64,000 nt of DNA from Apostichopus japonicus (lineage: Eukaryota > Echinodermata > Holothuroidea > Aspidochirotida > Stichopodidae). This document shows positions 10,205 through 23,500 of the stretch, piece by piece; the stretch's first letter is position 1, and each line of letters begins with the position of its first letter. The stretch is taken from the NCBI RefSeq assembly GCF_037975245.1, contig NC_092575.1:3353001-3417000 (forward strand). The letters are read 5' to 3'. The notes under the pieces are model-generated. The model had not been told where the DNA came from. It saw only the letters and a list, made by a program, of their open reading frames with translations, and made no database searches. The position numbers and the translations under genes are program-made.

Positions 10205-13200
10205 ATGGGAGAAAATATATTTTTGTTCGTTCCGAATTTAATCGGTAAATAGATAAAATTAACTGACTGGATAATCCAGATTTTATTATGACCCAGGCCT
10301 GCCATAAAGTAAGTTAGACTACGTGAAGGCTACTGTATGTTACCCACACAAGACTAATGACTAGTATAGGGTTCCGCGATGTTATGGTCTAAACGGACTT
10401 CGGCCAAATTTTCAGCATGAGAGCAACAAAAAATCCACGGAGGACTATTGAAAGGTCTCAATTCAGAATTTACTTAGCTAACTTTAGCGATCTAACTTGT
10501 GGATGTGGAAGATTTTGTAAATTCTCCCAAAATATGCCAAGTGTTGTGTTGGATATAAGTTTATAACATTGTGGAAAACAAAATGTATTTTAATGTGAAT
10601 AACAATCATGTTGAATCCCATATAAATTTCAGTATCAGCAAGTGTTACTCGGCACCCTCTACGCTCTTGGTTAATTAACTTAGGTACCAATGGTGAGGTT
10701 TCCATTTTTATTCACCCAAACTCTGAAGTTATATAGTTGCTAAATAAACATTCTATCTTGCTGTCTAACTTGCTGTCCATTTATTTATTCCAATAAAAAA
10801 TTGTTATTTATTCTCTAAAACAATTCTTTACATACTTGAAAATAATCATATTGGACTACAGTAACGTTGAGATCTTTCATTTCATACATTCTTCTCCAAA
10901 TCTTTTGAATGATTTCCAGGTTATGCTAGAATCTTTCTTGCCTTGGTGTCTTTCTACTACATGAGGACCGACTATGTGACAGCCACTTGGTGTTACCTGA
11001 TCAGTGGATTTCTAGATGCTCTTGATGGTCATGCCGCTAGATACCTCAATCAAGGTATAAACTTAAAAAATGAGCTGTCTATATTTGCCCACATCCATTC
11101 TTCTCTCTGTCAGGCAAGTCTCAACATAAACTGTGTTGATACTTTGGTGCGGTATCATAATTAATTGCTACATTGACTTGCACACTAAATTTGTTACATT
11201 CTAAAGGTCGCTAGAGCATAGATAATAGTTGTCAACTGATAGTACATGTCCTTCAAATGATATATGACTTGGACTATCATGGCATATACAAATTAACCCA
11301 CAATGACTGTTTAGAATTTAAGCTAGAGAAAGTGAAAGTTAAGCATTTTATGTAGTCCCCAACACATGTGACAGCTCTCTTTCCAGAATCTTCCTGTTTT
11401 CCCCACAAATTTGTTAAGGGTCTTACATCACTTACAATCCTCCTGACTTGCAATCCTCCAATCATAAGGTCCCCAGTTTGAGTCACTCCAAGATTAATGT
11501 ATGTCGTCTAGTTACAGAGTTGTTGGCAATTGACAATTCATAATCATGGACATTAAATATAAATCTAAGAGACTGACTTCTGTCAGCTTGCGGCTTTGAT
11601 AAGCCAATGAGGTTTCTTCGCGAGTTCCTGCTTGCAGAAAGATCTAAAATACATACATACATACTTGTAGACTATCTGTAATTGATTTCATCCTCTTCAA
11701 ACAACCAAGGATAAAACATAATGATAAATGGCTATGTAATATGCCAAACAACTTCTGCAGGTCCACTTAGGCAGTTTTCTTGATTGTTAACATTTTGGGC
11801 AGAAGGAAACTAAGCATATTATGGTAGGCTACGTATCCCTTTGTTGTCTGAACTGTTAGATCTTACTAATGTCTTGAGACAATACTGTGGCCTTTCAAAG
11901 CAACTACAACACTTAACACAGACTGACCACAGTTTTACCATCAGAGGTACCCATCCTAGTTTTTCAATTCATACAGTATCTGGGCTGAAGAATTTATTAT
12001 TTGTAACAGTCGAGGCTTAATAATCACTACCTGTGACTGGATGAAGAGAAAAACTTAGAGAATAGGGTTGACAACTTGAGAGCAAAATGCTTTCGTTACT
12101 AAAATAAAACTTGCAAGATTCCCCTTTTTGTCAATCACATAAATGTTACAATGAAACAAATGTCATTCCTAACTGTCTGTATCCTTTTCAACTGATTATA
12201 TGTGCAGCAGAAATATATTAGTTTGCTTAGGTATCATAATCAGTATACAGAAGCAATGTGGTTGTTACTCTTACAGTATCCATCCTGGTAGACCTTCATA
12301 TGTGACTTAATATGCTGTATATTATTATTATGATACTTGTTTAAATTAAATATATATTACAAATGTCACAGACTTGCTCATTTCATTTCATTACATGTTG
12401 ACATTTTTTGGATCTTGAACCATATTGACCAATAACAACCCAGCCACTAGTACCACCACTGAATATTCATAATGAACACTGCAGGCAAATTAGATATTCA
12501 ATGTAAAGAATGTTAAGCACCCATAAATTAATAAAAGATCTTGCAAGTGACACCCACTGCCTAGCAAGCAGGGACATTGACATACATGGGGCTTCCATGG
12601 GGCTTCCATGGGGCTTCGGTATGACTACATGGCATGGAAAAGTAATGCGGTGGCATAGAGCTACTGTACAAAATATGGTAGCATGTACCCAGGGTCACTT
12701 ATGGGGCAAAATGGGGGAATTATCAACTAGTAATCTCTTGCAAATTGAACAAAATCAAAAGTAAAATATTTACAGTTGCACTAACAGTACTTATCATCCT
12801 GTTAGAATTTCATATGTGACTTAAATGCTTTGGCAGTATAGTATTATACTTAATTTATTTTAAAATACTACAAATTTGTCACAGAATTGCTCATTTCATT
12901 TCATGATGATCATATTTGGATATTGGACCATATTTTGAAGCTTTGATAGTTTCATTGTACTTTTTCTTTATGATTATTTTATAGTTTAGTTTTATTTTAC
13001 TTTATAGTTTCAAGTAAAATTGTTCATATCCTACAGACTATTTACATTAGTCATGAATAAAACATTTCCAACCCCCCTCCCCATCTCGTTAGGAACCAAA
13101 TTTGGCGCAATGTTGGACCAATTAACAGACAGATGTGCGACCATGTGTCTCCTTGTGACTTTGTCCGTATTCTATCCGAATTACATGTTCTGGTTCCAGC

Positions 13201-16200
13201 TCAGCATGGCTCTTGATGTCGCTAGCCACTGGCTTCACCTTCATTGGTAAGAATGAATTACCAGGCCGCTTAATTTTAACATCTTTAATCATGTACCGTG
13301 ATATGTAAAGGCGTGGTGTAGCGGTTAAATTTCCCGCCCCACAATCATTAGGTTTCCGGTTCAAATTCTGACCAGGAACGTAATTCTCTTGATCGATTCA
13401 AAATTGCTGCTTTACAGTGCTGTTGGTATTCCTGGTTTTGCCAATTGGGATTTAGAGATGGTTTCATTCGTTTCTATGAAACTTTGTTCACCACAGCTGC
13501 ACTGCAGTGATGATGAATGAGGTGCCCCCTCCCCCCTCCCCTCCCCCCTCAGTATTTGAGAAGGTGGTCAGATGCCGAGGTACTGTACACTCTCGTCCAT
13601 TGCATGGGGATGTTAAGGAGCGCTCCCACGAGCATGAATGGGTTCCCTCGTAACTCTCTGAACACTATGGAAAAGAGTATGTGGTATAAGCCGGTGTACA
13701 TCTGCAAGCATCGCATGGATAGGGTTTCAAATGAGCTTCTGATGGCTTCCTAGTACTTTTGAATTGACAGAATCGGACTAGACAAAAAATTCCTAGTGTA
13801 CAATACAAAAATAATATAATATGTACATAAACATGCATAAATACACACATTTCACAAATGAACAGTGAAAAATTCTTCAATATATATTTTTGGTCGAATC
13901 CTGCAAATTTTTTGAGGGAATTCTAGAAGTAATCATACATACATGTGACTTTTATCGAAAGAACAAGAAATAAGCTTGTTTCAAATGTTGTTTCTCAGTT
14001 GTTGAATTTGGTCCCTCATTGGCCGAAGAGATGAAAGGCTTGGTTTAAACTTTTTTTAACCAAGCCATGGTATTATTGTGTTGTGTGTGTGTGTCTGGGA
14101 CCAACCTTGCAACCTTTTCACACAAATTGATCTTTTTTAATTCTTGTTTTTACACTTAGAGTGTCTTTCTTTTGCCTTTCTTTTCCTTCATTCAGCTCCA
14201 CCATGCAGGGCCAAACTAGTCACAAGTTCATTGATGCATCTGGGAATCCAGTCTTAAGGATCTACTATACATCCAGGGTAAGGTACAATAGAGGATGTTA
14301 AAAGCTCTGTACGCCGCCCCTCTGTCATGCCCCTGTTTGCATCCATCCCCTGGAACGATTATTAAAGTCTGCCTGCCCCTTGACAATGGTTCAGGGATCG
14401 GTAATAAAAAGAGCATTATAGAGAGAGATATTCTGTGATTTATGTCTCCAGACATACAATTTTCACAATTTTAGGCCCTTAATAAAAATTGCCAGTGCAT
14501 AAAAAACAAATCTACTGGCTAAGATCAAAATTCGCACTTGCATTAGTGCAAAATCCCTGATCCATTATGAATGTCTGAAAACCGCTTTGACAGAAAATAA
14601 CAAATACATGGAAGGGTTCGCAGAATAACACTTCCTGGCAGCCATTTTGAATAAGCCAAGAGAATCTGGTTCCTGATGAGGTTTTTAATCCGGGTTCTAA
14701 TGATTATGGAGCTGACACTCTAACTCAGGGGTGGGCAACTTTTTTGAATGAATGGTCCAGATATAAGGGGTGAAAAGTTGACTGGGCTGCACTTAACCAG
14801 CGACCTGCTGTTGATTTCAAACCTTTGATTCCAAGGATTTTCAAGCAAAAGGTGTGTGTACTTAATCTGTATTCACATAAACATAATGTCAAAACAGTAC
14901 ATTTGATAATTAATGGGAATAAATAGGCCTACCTGACAGCATCATTAGTGCCGATAAATTCTAAGCAGCTAGCTCGTTTTTTGTTATGATGGAAAATAGC
15001 TTGATTTTTTTCCCTTTTTCTTGAGATATCTCACAGGCCGCAAAAAAAATCACTGGCGGTTGCCCACCCCTGCTCTAACTGCTACACCACACCACGCTGT
15101 GTATATGCAAAAAGAGGCAAAAAGAAGAGACTCTCCAATAATTGGAAGGAGATGTGACAAGTCAAAGTCACTGCTTCTCATTGTGATGGTCCTTTGGTAT
15201 CGTTGTGGCAGCGATGAACTAAAATCAATATAAAAGACTGCTCTGATGGCAGCAGCTATTGTCTATCAATGTAGAAATCACTGTTGCTGTTGCTATGGAA
15301 ACATCATCCTTACCCTGTGCGGTGAAGAATGATGAATGTTATGCTTTCCTTTCAGCCATTCTTGTTCTTCATGTGTGCCGGGAACGAGCTCTTCTACGCA
15401 ATGCTGTATCTCCTGTACTTCCAGGACGGGCCACCGAGTAAGCGTCCTATTTACATCTTTTGTACAACTTAAGACCAGCATCATGCACTGTCACAATCTG
15501 ATGGCGCTGTTCTCAATCTATAAATGTTAAAGATGGTGTGTTTGCATATATCTGACTAATTTGCAGCAGGAACAGAAAAAAAAACTTCTTCCTGACTTAG
15601 TTTTAAAAGAAAACAGGTATAATTCGGGTCTGAGTGTAGGTAACCTTACCAGCACCGAAAGATAGAGGATTAACTGTCAGGACAGGATCCAATAGGTATG
15701 ATGTTGGCTTTCACATGTGTTCACAGATTGAGGACTCCGCGTTTGGACTTTTGCGAATTTTGTCAGAGTTGTAGAATCTTGGGGTACACCACGCATGTGG
15801 CGGAGAATTGCCTATGGTGATAGCTGCTGAATCGGGACCTAAAAGTTGACATACATAAATGAAACATGAACTAAATCTGAGGTTGTGCAAAAAAAAAAAA
15901 AATTAAAGGAATAAAGAACCAGGAAGGAACAACTATTCACTTCGTCTTTCAGTGATTTCAATACGAGATATAAATATATTGCAAAGTTGAATGCACAGTC
16001 CTTGAAGTTAAACATGGTTAGAAATCCTTCCAACATCTAGGATATGTGCATCACATAGGATGTGTTTCACTGTTTCAGTGTTCAATTGGTCATTGGCTAT
16101 GGTTTGTACGAACATCACAGAAATGGAAGAGCTTGACCTCAAAGGCATTGAAGTTACGACTGTTAGGTAGCAGCCCTGTACGTTCACCTATCACTGTAAC

Positions 16201-16578
16201 TGTTGACTTTAAGTTTACCCTGTCCCTTATTTACAAATTAATGGAAAACAAAATGTTTAGCACTTCCAGTATCGTGTCGACAATCTTGCACACATACCAC
16301 TGTAACTGTTGGGTTAAAGTTTACCCCTGCCCCTTATTTAATATTTTATTTATTTATTATAATTTTCTTTCGCACTAGTATTATTGTGTTGACAAGCGTA
16401 CTCGTCTTCTCTTACAGTTTTTGGAATTGTGGGAATGTTTGAATTATTGGCATACATGACGGCTCCGATCGCTCTGGCCAAATCAGCGATCAGCCTCGTA
16501 CATCTGATCGTGGCGTCCAGAAACATGGCCATCATAGACGGGGCTGAAAGAGAGGCTGCTTCACAGAAATCAAAATAG
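10205..16578 (+). CDS. CDIPT: CDP-diacylglycerol--inositol 3-phosphatidyltransferase (PI synthase), complete, 6 exons
   Basis: Makes phosphatidylinositol from CDP-diacylglycerol and myo-inositol in ER membranes. Exons: 10205-10244, 10920-11054, 13093-13246, 14196-14277, 15356-15437, 16418-16578. All have GT..AG borders and compatible phases; the total is 217 aa against 213 in human. The start is fixed by the conserved N-terminus MGENIFLFVPNLIGYAR. The CDP-alcohol phosphotransferase signature D-x2-DG-x2-AR-x8-G-x3-D-x3-D is complete at residues 46-71 (DALDGHAAR..GAMLDQLTD). Downstream hallmarks are ALDVASHWLHLH, SHKFIDASGNPVLRIYYTSR and the C-terminal APIALAKSAISLVHLIVASR. Several hydrophobic segments fit a multi-pass membrane enzyme. 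Introns 3 and 4 contain SINEs and a hAT MITE. A likely poly(A) signal lies at 16905. No disabling change is seen. Confidence 0.96.
11211..11360 (+). repeat. Interspersed repeat, copy in CDIPT intron 2
   Basis: Resembles 31466-31615: both start GCATAGATAA, share a TGTTTAGA..TTTAAGCTAGA-like core and end near CCCCAAC. Diverged; family unknown. Confidence 0.5.
11445..11525 (+). mobile_element. Possible tRNA-derived SINE fragment
   Basis: TTGCAATCCTCC..AGTTTGAGTCACT..TTAATGTATGTCGT is arranged like the B-box region of the SINE at 21503 (AGTTCGAGTTCTGG..TTTATGTCCTT). Weak, diverged copy in CDIPT intron 2. Confidence 0.35.
12584..12616 (+). repeat. 12 bp tandem repeat, about 3 copies
   Basis: GGGGCTTCCATG repeated almost three times within CDIPT intron 2. 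Confidence 0.85.
13311..13385 (+). mobile_element. tRNA-derived SINE head in CDIPT intron 3
   Basis: GGCGTGGTGTAGCGGTTAA serves as an A-box-like segment, and GGTTCAAATTC at 13358-13368 matches the pol III B box (GGTTCRANNCC). Spacing fits a tRNA-type promoter. The same family, on the - strand, is interrupted by a MITE at 14683-15104. Confidence 0.65.
14683..15104 (-). mobile_element. tRNA-derived SINE split by a hAT-type MITE
   Basis: Joining the sequence outside 14726-15072 gives, on the - strand, GCGTGGTGTGGTGTAGCAG..TTAGAGTGTCAGC..CATAATCATTAGAACCCGG. This aligns with the SINE head at 13311. The SINE was therefore in CDIPT intron 4 before the MITE landed in it. Confidence 0.65.
14726..15072. 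mobile_element. Non-autonomous hAT-type MITE (347 bp)
   Basis: Terminal inverted repeats are CAGGGGTGGGCAA on the left and TTGCCCACCCCTG on the right. Both sides carry the same 8 bp target duplication CTCTAACT (14718-14725 and 15073-15080). Termini starting CAGGGG plus an 8 bp duplication are classic hAT features. There is no transposase frame. Confidence 0.93.
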
Positions 16579-19500
16579 TTGGCTCGCAAGGGGTAAGATT
16601 TGGCGGATAATAAATTAGCGACGAGCTATGATGATTTAATCCTTTAGTAATTAACAGCAGGATCTTCTTGTCACCGTGAAAATAAAAACAGATTGGATTA
16701 TCTTAAAGTAACTAAGGTACATGCCGTAGTAGTTTAGAACATAGATATCCGTTGCCATGTATCCATATTTCCATTGCTATATATCCGTTGCTATATATCC
16801 GTTGCCATGTTTAACAATCTGCACCATGAAACCAGTCTACTATATGCTCTATTTTTTTATGCTCTTGTATTTTAAAAATTTGTTAGCATGATGTTAAGAG
16901 TTGAAATAAATAGGTTTTGTAGGTCTTGATAATAACACTACATGTTTCTTGTCATAAAGTCTTACCTCTAATATAAAATTGCTATTAGTGCGGTATTTGA
17001 TGTGTATGCCCTTATGGTTTGCATTTGGCGGGGGGGGGGGGGGGTGGGGGACTGGACCTGCCGTCTGCGTTGTAGTTGTCACAAAAAATCCAGTGATACT
17101 TGTCTCAAACCGCTTGAGGAATGGTGAGGTCACGGAAATCGTACTCATCAAAATCGTGCTGATAAGGCAGCACTGTTTAAAAAATGAGCAGATTTCTGTA
17201 AGGAAAGACCTACGAATAAAGTAAATTTTTGGTACGCAACAAATTTTTCTGTACTAGATTCTTTACTGGGGGGGGGGGGGGAGGGGTGGTGATGTGGTGA
17301 TGTGGTTCTAGTTACAAAAGATTTCAGAGTCAGACTGAGAAACAAACAGTGGTGTTGAGAAGCAGGTCAGACCTCTGTGACAATATTGTCATTGTTTACC
17401 TCCTCCCTGAAGCTTTCATTCTTACTGACCTCTTCCCCCCCTACCCCCACCCCCCACCTCTCATCAGGCCTAGAGAAATTACATATCAATATTACCTGCC
17501 CTGTTTGGAATGATGAAACGTACAGTGCAAGGCAAAATACAATCATAAAAGGATGCATTGTAACAGACTTTTACTTTTTTTCCATTCTTAAACATTTAGG
17601 GACTGCTCACCCAACTGTGGTCATCTCTTTCTGTTTGTGCAGGTTTTTGAAAGCTGTATGTGTGCTTGTCTGCTTTCAACGCTACAAATTTTTGGACCAG
17701 CAACTCAGCACGGGAGCAAAGAACCTCTTTTCACAGGAAGTGCGAACAATTGTAGACATTGTCGAATGTCAACCAGTATCGAGGTCACATTACTCATGAA
17801 AATTTAGTTGTTGAATAATTCGGAATAATTGTTTTAATAATAAAACCAAATGACTCATTTAAGGCTATGTTCCAGCTAGAAAAATAGAAAACCTTTCTGT
17901 ATCATGAGTTTTCATCATTTATTCCAGACGTAGTTTATTCAGAGCTTTTAACCTGTGTTTTTGTCAGCAATTATTAACTGAAATGTTTCATACAATTATT
18001 GGGAAAATAAATAGTGGAGTTGATAAACTGATGAATCTTGAAGTATGGTGGCAACTATATATTTGTTAAATAAGGCGAGACATCCTCTCTGGATGGTATA
18101 GGGGTGTTCTTTAAGAGGACAGCAGTAGCCACGATCTTGCTGATCTTTCCCTCTGGTTTAGTTCTGTTCTTTTACTACTTAGATTTTTACCATTGGTTTG
18201 ATCAGATTTTAACCAGCAATTGAAGAAAGAATTATATTTGTTACAGTTGGGAGTCATGCATGTGGCGAAGCTTTGGACAAACGGGTGAAATAATTTACAA
18301 AAAGGTCTCCAAATATATAAGATTGATGTTTCCTTGTTTCACCGTCGTGGCAAGTTTGGCTGTATTTTCGTTATTAAGGCATCGTAGATTTAAAATTGGG
18401 ATTGAAAAAGCTGTTACATATGCTATGTATAAGACTGTGCTATAAGTTTAAGGGAACACGCTAAGTTACCTTACACCACCACTTCAAGTCTTTGAGGACG
18501 AGTAAGGAACTTTGGCAAGATTGCTCTTGGAAAAAGGCAAAGTTTGATAGGTTGCTAGCCTAATGGTTCTTTGCCAATATTAATTTTACACTCCTAGACC
18601 ATTTTACATGGGGTGTCGTGTCGACAACCCTACTTCCACAAGTACTGCTATGTAAAGTCTAGCATCTACTGCTGAAAATTTCTGGTATTTGTGACCTTCT
18701 GTGGTTATGATTGAAAAAAATGTATTATTGGATAGCATATGAACGATATGCAGAATGTTGCGATGAGGAATTAATTTGAAGAATTCCGGTAGGATATTCA
18801 GAGAAGATAATGTTGTACTTTTTTTGTGATTATTTGATGTCATTTGTAAGAAATGTGCAATTTTTTGTTGTTGTTTGTTAACTACTTTGTTGTTGTTTAA
18901 TGGTAGTACATGCAACCCTACACTGTATGGCAATAAAGTTTCCATTTGCAAAAATGGCAAAACCATAAAAAAGGATGTATTTTTCATATTTATGTCATTT
19001 TGTTCATGAACCCAAAGTAAACTTGAAGACTTTTTTTGTAAGCCAGAATGTATCAAGGAAAGGCAAGAAACTTGGTAATTTGCAGAGAACTTGTACTTTT
19101 TTTCCCTTTTAGTGGGAACCTAGAAGCTTGTGGACAGGGATGCATTACTCAGCCATTTCCATTATTATACAAACATGAAACTGTGTACCTTTCAATGTTG
19201 GGCTTGGTAAAGAAACTGCAACCTCACTGATCGGAGCAATTTATTATACCCTTGGCACCTATTTTAAGTTTTCAATCTGTGACTGAATCTCTGACCCCAT
19301 GGGTCTGCCCTCCCCAACTCAAATTTGTTACACCGTGCACCCCATCCCTGAGGCCTTTACTTTTACTGATAGTATTGCCCAAATTGGTGATCGCCACCCT
19401 TCCCCCCTTTTTTCTTGCATGCATTTAGATGGAAAGAAAGTATTAATAACTCCTCAGAGAGTCATATGCTCATACAATCCCGACACAAATTATGTTGGAT

Positions 19501-20518
19501 TTACAAAGCGATATTATTAGCGTATTCATGTTCACATAGCCTATGTACCTGTCCGCAACATTGATGATATCCAGTTGTAGCCATAAGAATACATATTTCT
19601 ACGGTGTTACCTAGCCGTATTTAAATGTGTAGGCGCGATCGAGGCATGAGGGGCCGATTTGTGCCATTGCAACACTTGTTTTGAAACACTGCTTAGAATT
19701 TGTATGCATAAATGATATTTACTGAAATATGAAGATTTCAGTCAAACTTGGACGTCTAAACCACGAATATCTAACAGTTTGAAAATTAAGAAAATCGGCT
19801 CCCGTCATGACATCCCTGGTAAATTTCAACGTAAATCCAACACAGCGTTCTCTCTAGTGTTACTCTTAGTTTTACCGTTAGGTCTTACTACTCATAACCT
19901 AGCCTATGCAATTGTTGCTATGTGCTACTGTTAGGCTAGTTAGTAATGCGTACAGTGACCTGCGAGTTTTTGTAGGCCAAGTAAGGGTGAAGGGTTTGAT
20001 ACATGGGAATAGGCATATCTAGCGTGGTGAGGGTGAACTCGATAGCAATTTGTTTTAAAAATTTCTATACATTGATACATTTTTTTATTTTTATCTCAGA
20101 ATTTTATCTCAAGAAACTTATTGCACTCAGTGTTGTTGCTAAGCTAGACGTTAATGTAGGCCAACTAGTCTAGGCCTAGACCTATGTTAATAATAATACA
20201 GAAATACCTGTAGTCTGACTTAATTTGACTAGGTTTTTGTGTCCTTTGATGTTTTTTACCCATTAAAGAACTAGGCCTAAGGGTATTTGTATAGATAATA
20301 TTCTTATATTCTCAATTTTTGTTTACAAATGTTGACATATTTCAACTAACTAGGTTATTTTAGACAAGGTCAATTTCTTTAAACTTAGGCCTAGGTCTAA
20401 GTCTAAGATTAGGCTATCGGAACAGAAAGTCTAGGCTAACTCTGTACAAATTTATCCTATCGAGTGTATTCTTGTAACAATGAACAATGATTTTCTTCTC
20501 TCGGATTTCATTCAATAG
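16579..20518. other. Intergenic between CDIPT and NFATC2IP
   Basis: Contains the presumed CDIPT 3' UTR with AATAAA at 16905-16910, poly-G runs at 17030-17043 and 17268-17281, and GGCCTA-rich sequence at 20150-20430. Open frames here (for example 17377-17799 +, 18604-19056 -) show no family resemblance. The missing first NFATC2IP exon should lie here. Confidence 0.5.
16905..16910 (+). terminator. Candidate poly(A) signal of CDIPT
   Basis: First canonical AATAAA downstream of the CDIPT stop codon, 327 bp away. Another is at 17213. Confidence 0.4.
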
Positions 20519-23500
20519 GAAGAAAGTACTACATTGCCGCCCACCGTGAAGAAAAAGAAAAAGGCATGCACAAAGAGGAGAATTCTAAGGCCTCAAGATA
20601 ACTTTGAGTCTTCCAATATTTATTCAGTGAGCAACATCCGTCAAAATCCCTTTCAGCTGTCATTAATAAATGGAGATTCAGGTAGGTTTTATTAAGTGAT
20701 GAGATACCATTTACATACATTGAGAGTAATCAGCAAGTTAAGCCAGTAATCATCAGAGCATGATTCCATTAATGAGAGTATGAATAAGCAAGCTTCCCCT
20801 TCTCCACCTGGGTCTCCTTTCCCAAAATTGGAGAAGCAAAAGTTTAAAAGGAAAAGTGTTGTGTCATGTGTTGTAAAAGTCATGGCAAGGGTCAACGGTT
20901 TTTCTTATTTTTTTTTCTGCTTTTCGTTTTAGCACCATCAGTTCCGAAGTTGTTGTTTAAGTTTTTGTCATAGTTTCTTTGTAAACATAAAATTTGGAAG
21001 CAGTGTGGAGAAACTTTTACATTTGAAGCAGAAAGATTTTGCATCCAAGACCTCCATCCAACAGTGTAGTTGTTTAAAGTTCATCAATATTGCTGCCAAA
21101 TATGATAGAACCATGTCAGATGATGTTCACTCATCCTCAAATGTGAACTAACATTTTCTTGCCACTTTCATAGTATTCCCCCCAACCGAGACATTAAATG
21201 GTCTATTCCAGCAGTCCTTATTTTCTGGGGATAAATGTTTTAGGGCCAGCACCTTCGAGAAAAGTACTTTTGAGAAACTTCTAGCAATTAGCTAGTACTA
21301 TGCAATCAAAATGATGTGATTTTTGTGAAATTGAGACTGTATTTAATTATTGATCATACGGTCATAATGAGGATTGATAAAAACTTCTTTACTTTCCTCA
21401 CATTATAATTATCTGTTGCTTTTTAAGTTGATTAATTGGAGGTGAGAAAATTGTTCGTAAATAGCTTTAAAGCAAACAACAACTGGGTCCCCACATTGAT
21501 TGAGAGTGTTGTGGTTAAGGCAGTGGACTTTTGATCTGAGGATTGCAAGTTCGAGTTCTGGCTGGATCACTACTTTATGTCCTTGGGCTAGGCACTTTAT
21601 CTCCATCGCCTCTTTTCCCCCAGGTATATGAATGGAGGGGGACCTGTGAGATAAACTGTCAGCTGGGCACTGTTTATCCGCTGCCATGTGGAAGGATTGT
21701 CTCTCTGTCTGACAGGTTATGTTGACCAGGGCGATATTGTGATGGGCCTTGAGCACCGTTACCGGTGCATATGTCTGGGCCTTTATAAATCTAATGATTA
21801 ATTTAAAAACACAAAATTTGACTTTTGTCCCTGTCTCTGTCTTTTGTCAATGCTACAGATGAGGAAGAAAATGTTGAGCAGTTTCAAGCCAAACTGAATG
21901 CCCGAATCAATAAATCTGGGAAACCATCCGGGTCCAAGAAATCCAAGACAAGAAATACAGAGACTGTGCCTGATGATGAAGAAGATATGTAAGTATCTTG
22001 TTTTTTTTGTCAGTGTCGACATAGTTTTAAAAATTGACGTCTGTCGATCCAGCAGACGACCTCAACGCTCCTTTCAGATTGGCCGAAATAGCAAAGTTGA
22101 TTGCCCAATCAGAGTGGCATATTTTAGTGAATGGTACGTCTGACTATTTCAATTGTACGTGAAAGAAGACGTATTTACAGTAAAGTTCTCAATCAATCTA
22201 CAGTGACAGGGTCATAAACTTGTGTTCCACATTTTTCACGCATCCATATAGCATAACCTTGGAGAGCATGTGGTCTAGTCGTTTAAGGTAAACGGCTCGA
22301 GTCCTGGCTGGATCATTGCGTTGTATCCTTGTGTGAAATGCGTTATCCCATTTGCCTGTCTTCACCTATAGTAGATGTATTATAGGACTTGTGAGGCAAC
22401 TCGCATACAAAGTCGAGTGCCCCAGATTATTGCTGCGACCCAGTGGGATCCTCCGGGGGGAAAGCATAGATGTGGCACACTGTGGTGTCAGGGAGTGACT
22501 GTTTGCAAAGTTGTGAGAGCTGCACTTGGGTCCGTTGGAGTGACTACAGTGACAAGTCACTAGTTACTGTGGGCTGACTATTGTAAAAGATCTGTGTGAT
22601 GTCCTTGATACAAGACGGTAAACTAACACGACTATCACTACTTGATATGGGAAGTTTGTGGAAGAAACGTGATAATTCACTACTGTACTGCAAATCCTGC
22701 CGGATTTGGAAATTAATTCTGTAAGAATTTGCCACACTAAGTTTAGCCTAACTCATTGCAAAACTGCAAAGCTTTAGATACTTTTGCCTCAGGTCTGAGA
22801 AGAGTAAAAGAATCCTGAAATCGTTATTTAGTGAATAGTTATGAATATTTTATTAATTTATTCTCATATTCATTTATTCATTTAATAATATTTTCATTTA
22901 TTCATTTGTTCAGTTATTCATTCATTAATTTGTTCATGTATTCATCTACTCAGTTATTCAGTTTGTTATTCATTTGTACAAGTAAGATGTTCTGAGGAAT
23001 CAGTAATTACCATATATGTTGGTTGTTATTATAGTCTTCACGTTAGCACACCAGAGGCCACTCCTTCAAAACTTCCCTCGCCGTCACCACCACCGCCGCC
23101 TCCTCTAGAACTGGAACGGCCCAGAAATAAACGGCTGGATAAGACTGTCAGGTAGGAAGATTGGTTTGTTCGTATTTCTATTTCTGGTCTGGGTCATCGT
23201 GGTGTACTACAGTACAGGATTTGATGTGTTGTATCAGTTTAAATGAGCTAAGATTTATTATCTGGCTGATTGTAAAGAGGGACAAGCTATTCAGATGGAG
23301 GTTTTCAACACACAGTGTAGAATAATTCTCTCTTCTCAATTAGTGTTACAATGTGTGCCCTTTGGAAATATCCCTTAAATTTACACCAGTGAATATACCT
23401 GGACTATTAAGGAAGCTTTTAATATGAGGTCGGTCTGCTCTGGGACTAGTCTGTGCCAGATATGGAGGTGGTGATATGTACCATTTAAGTGAATGCCATT

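Noticed and set aside
18604..19056. 150-codon frame on the - strand
   Set aside because: No recognisable motif, biased composition, no flanking exon signals. Likely chance.
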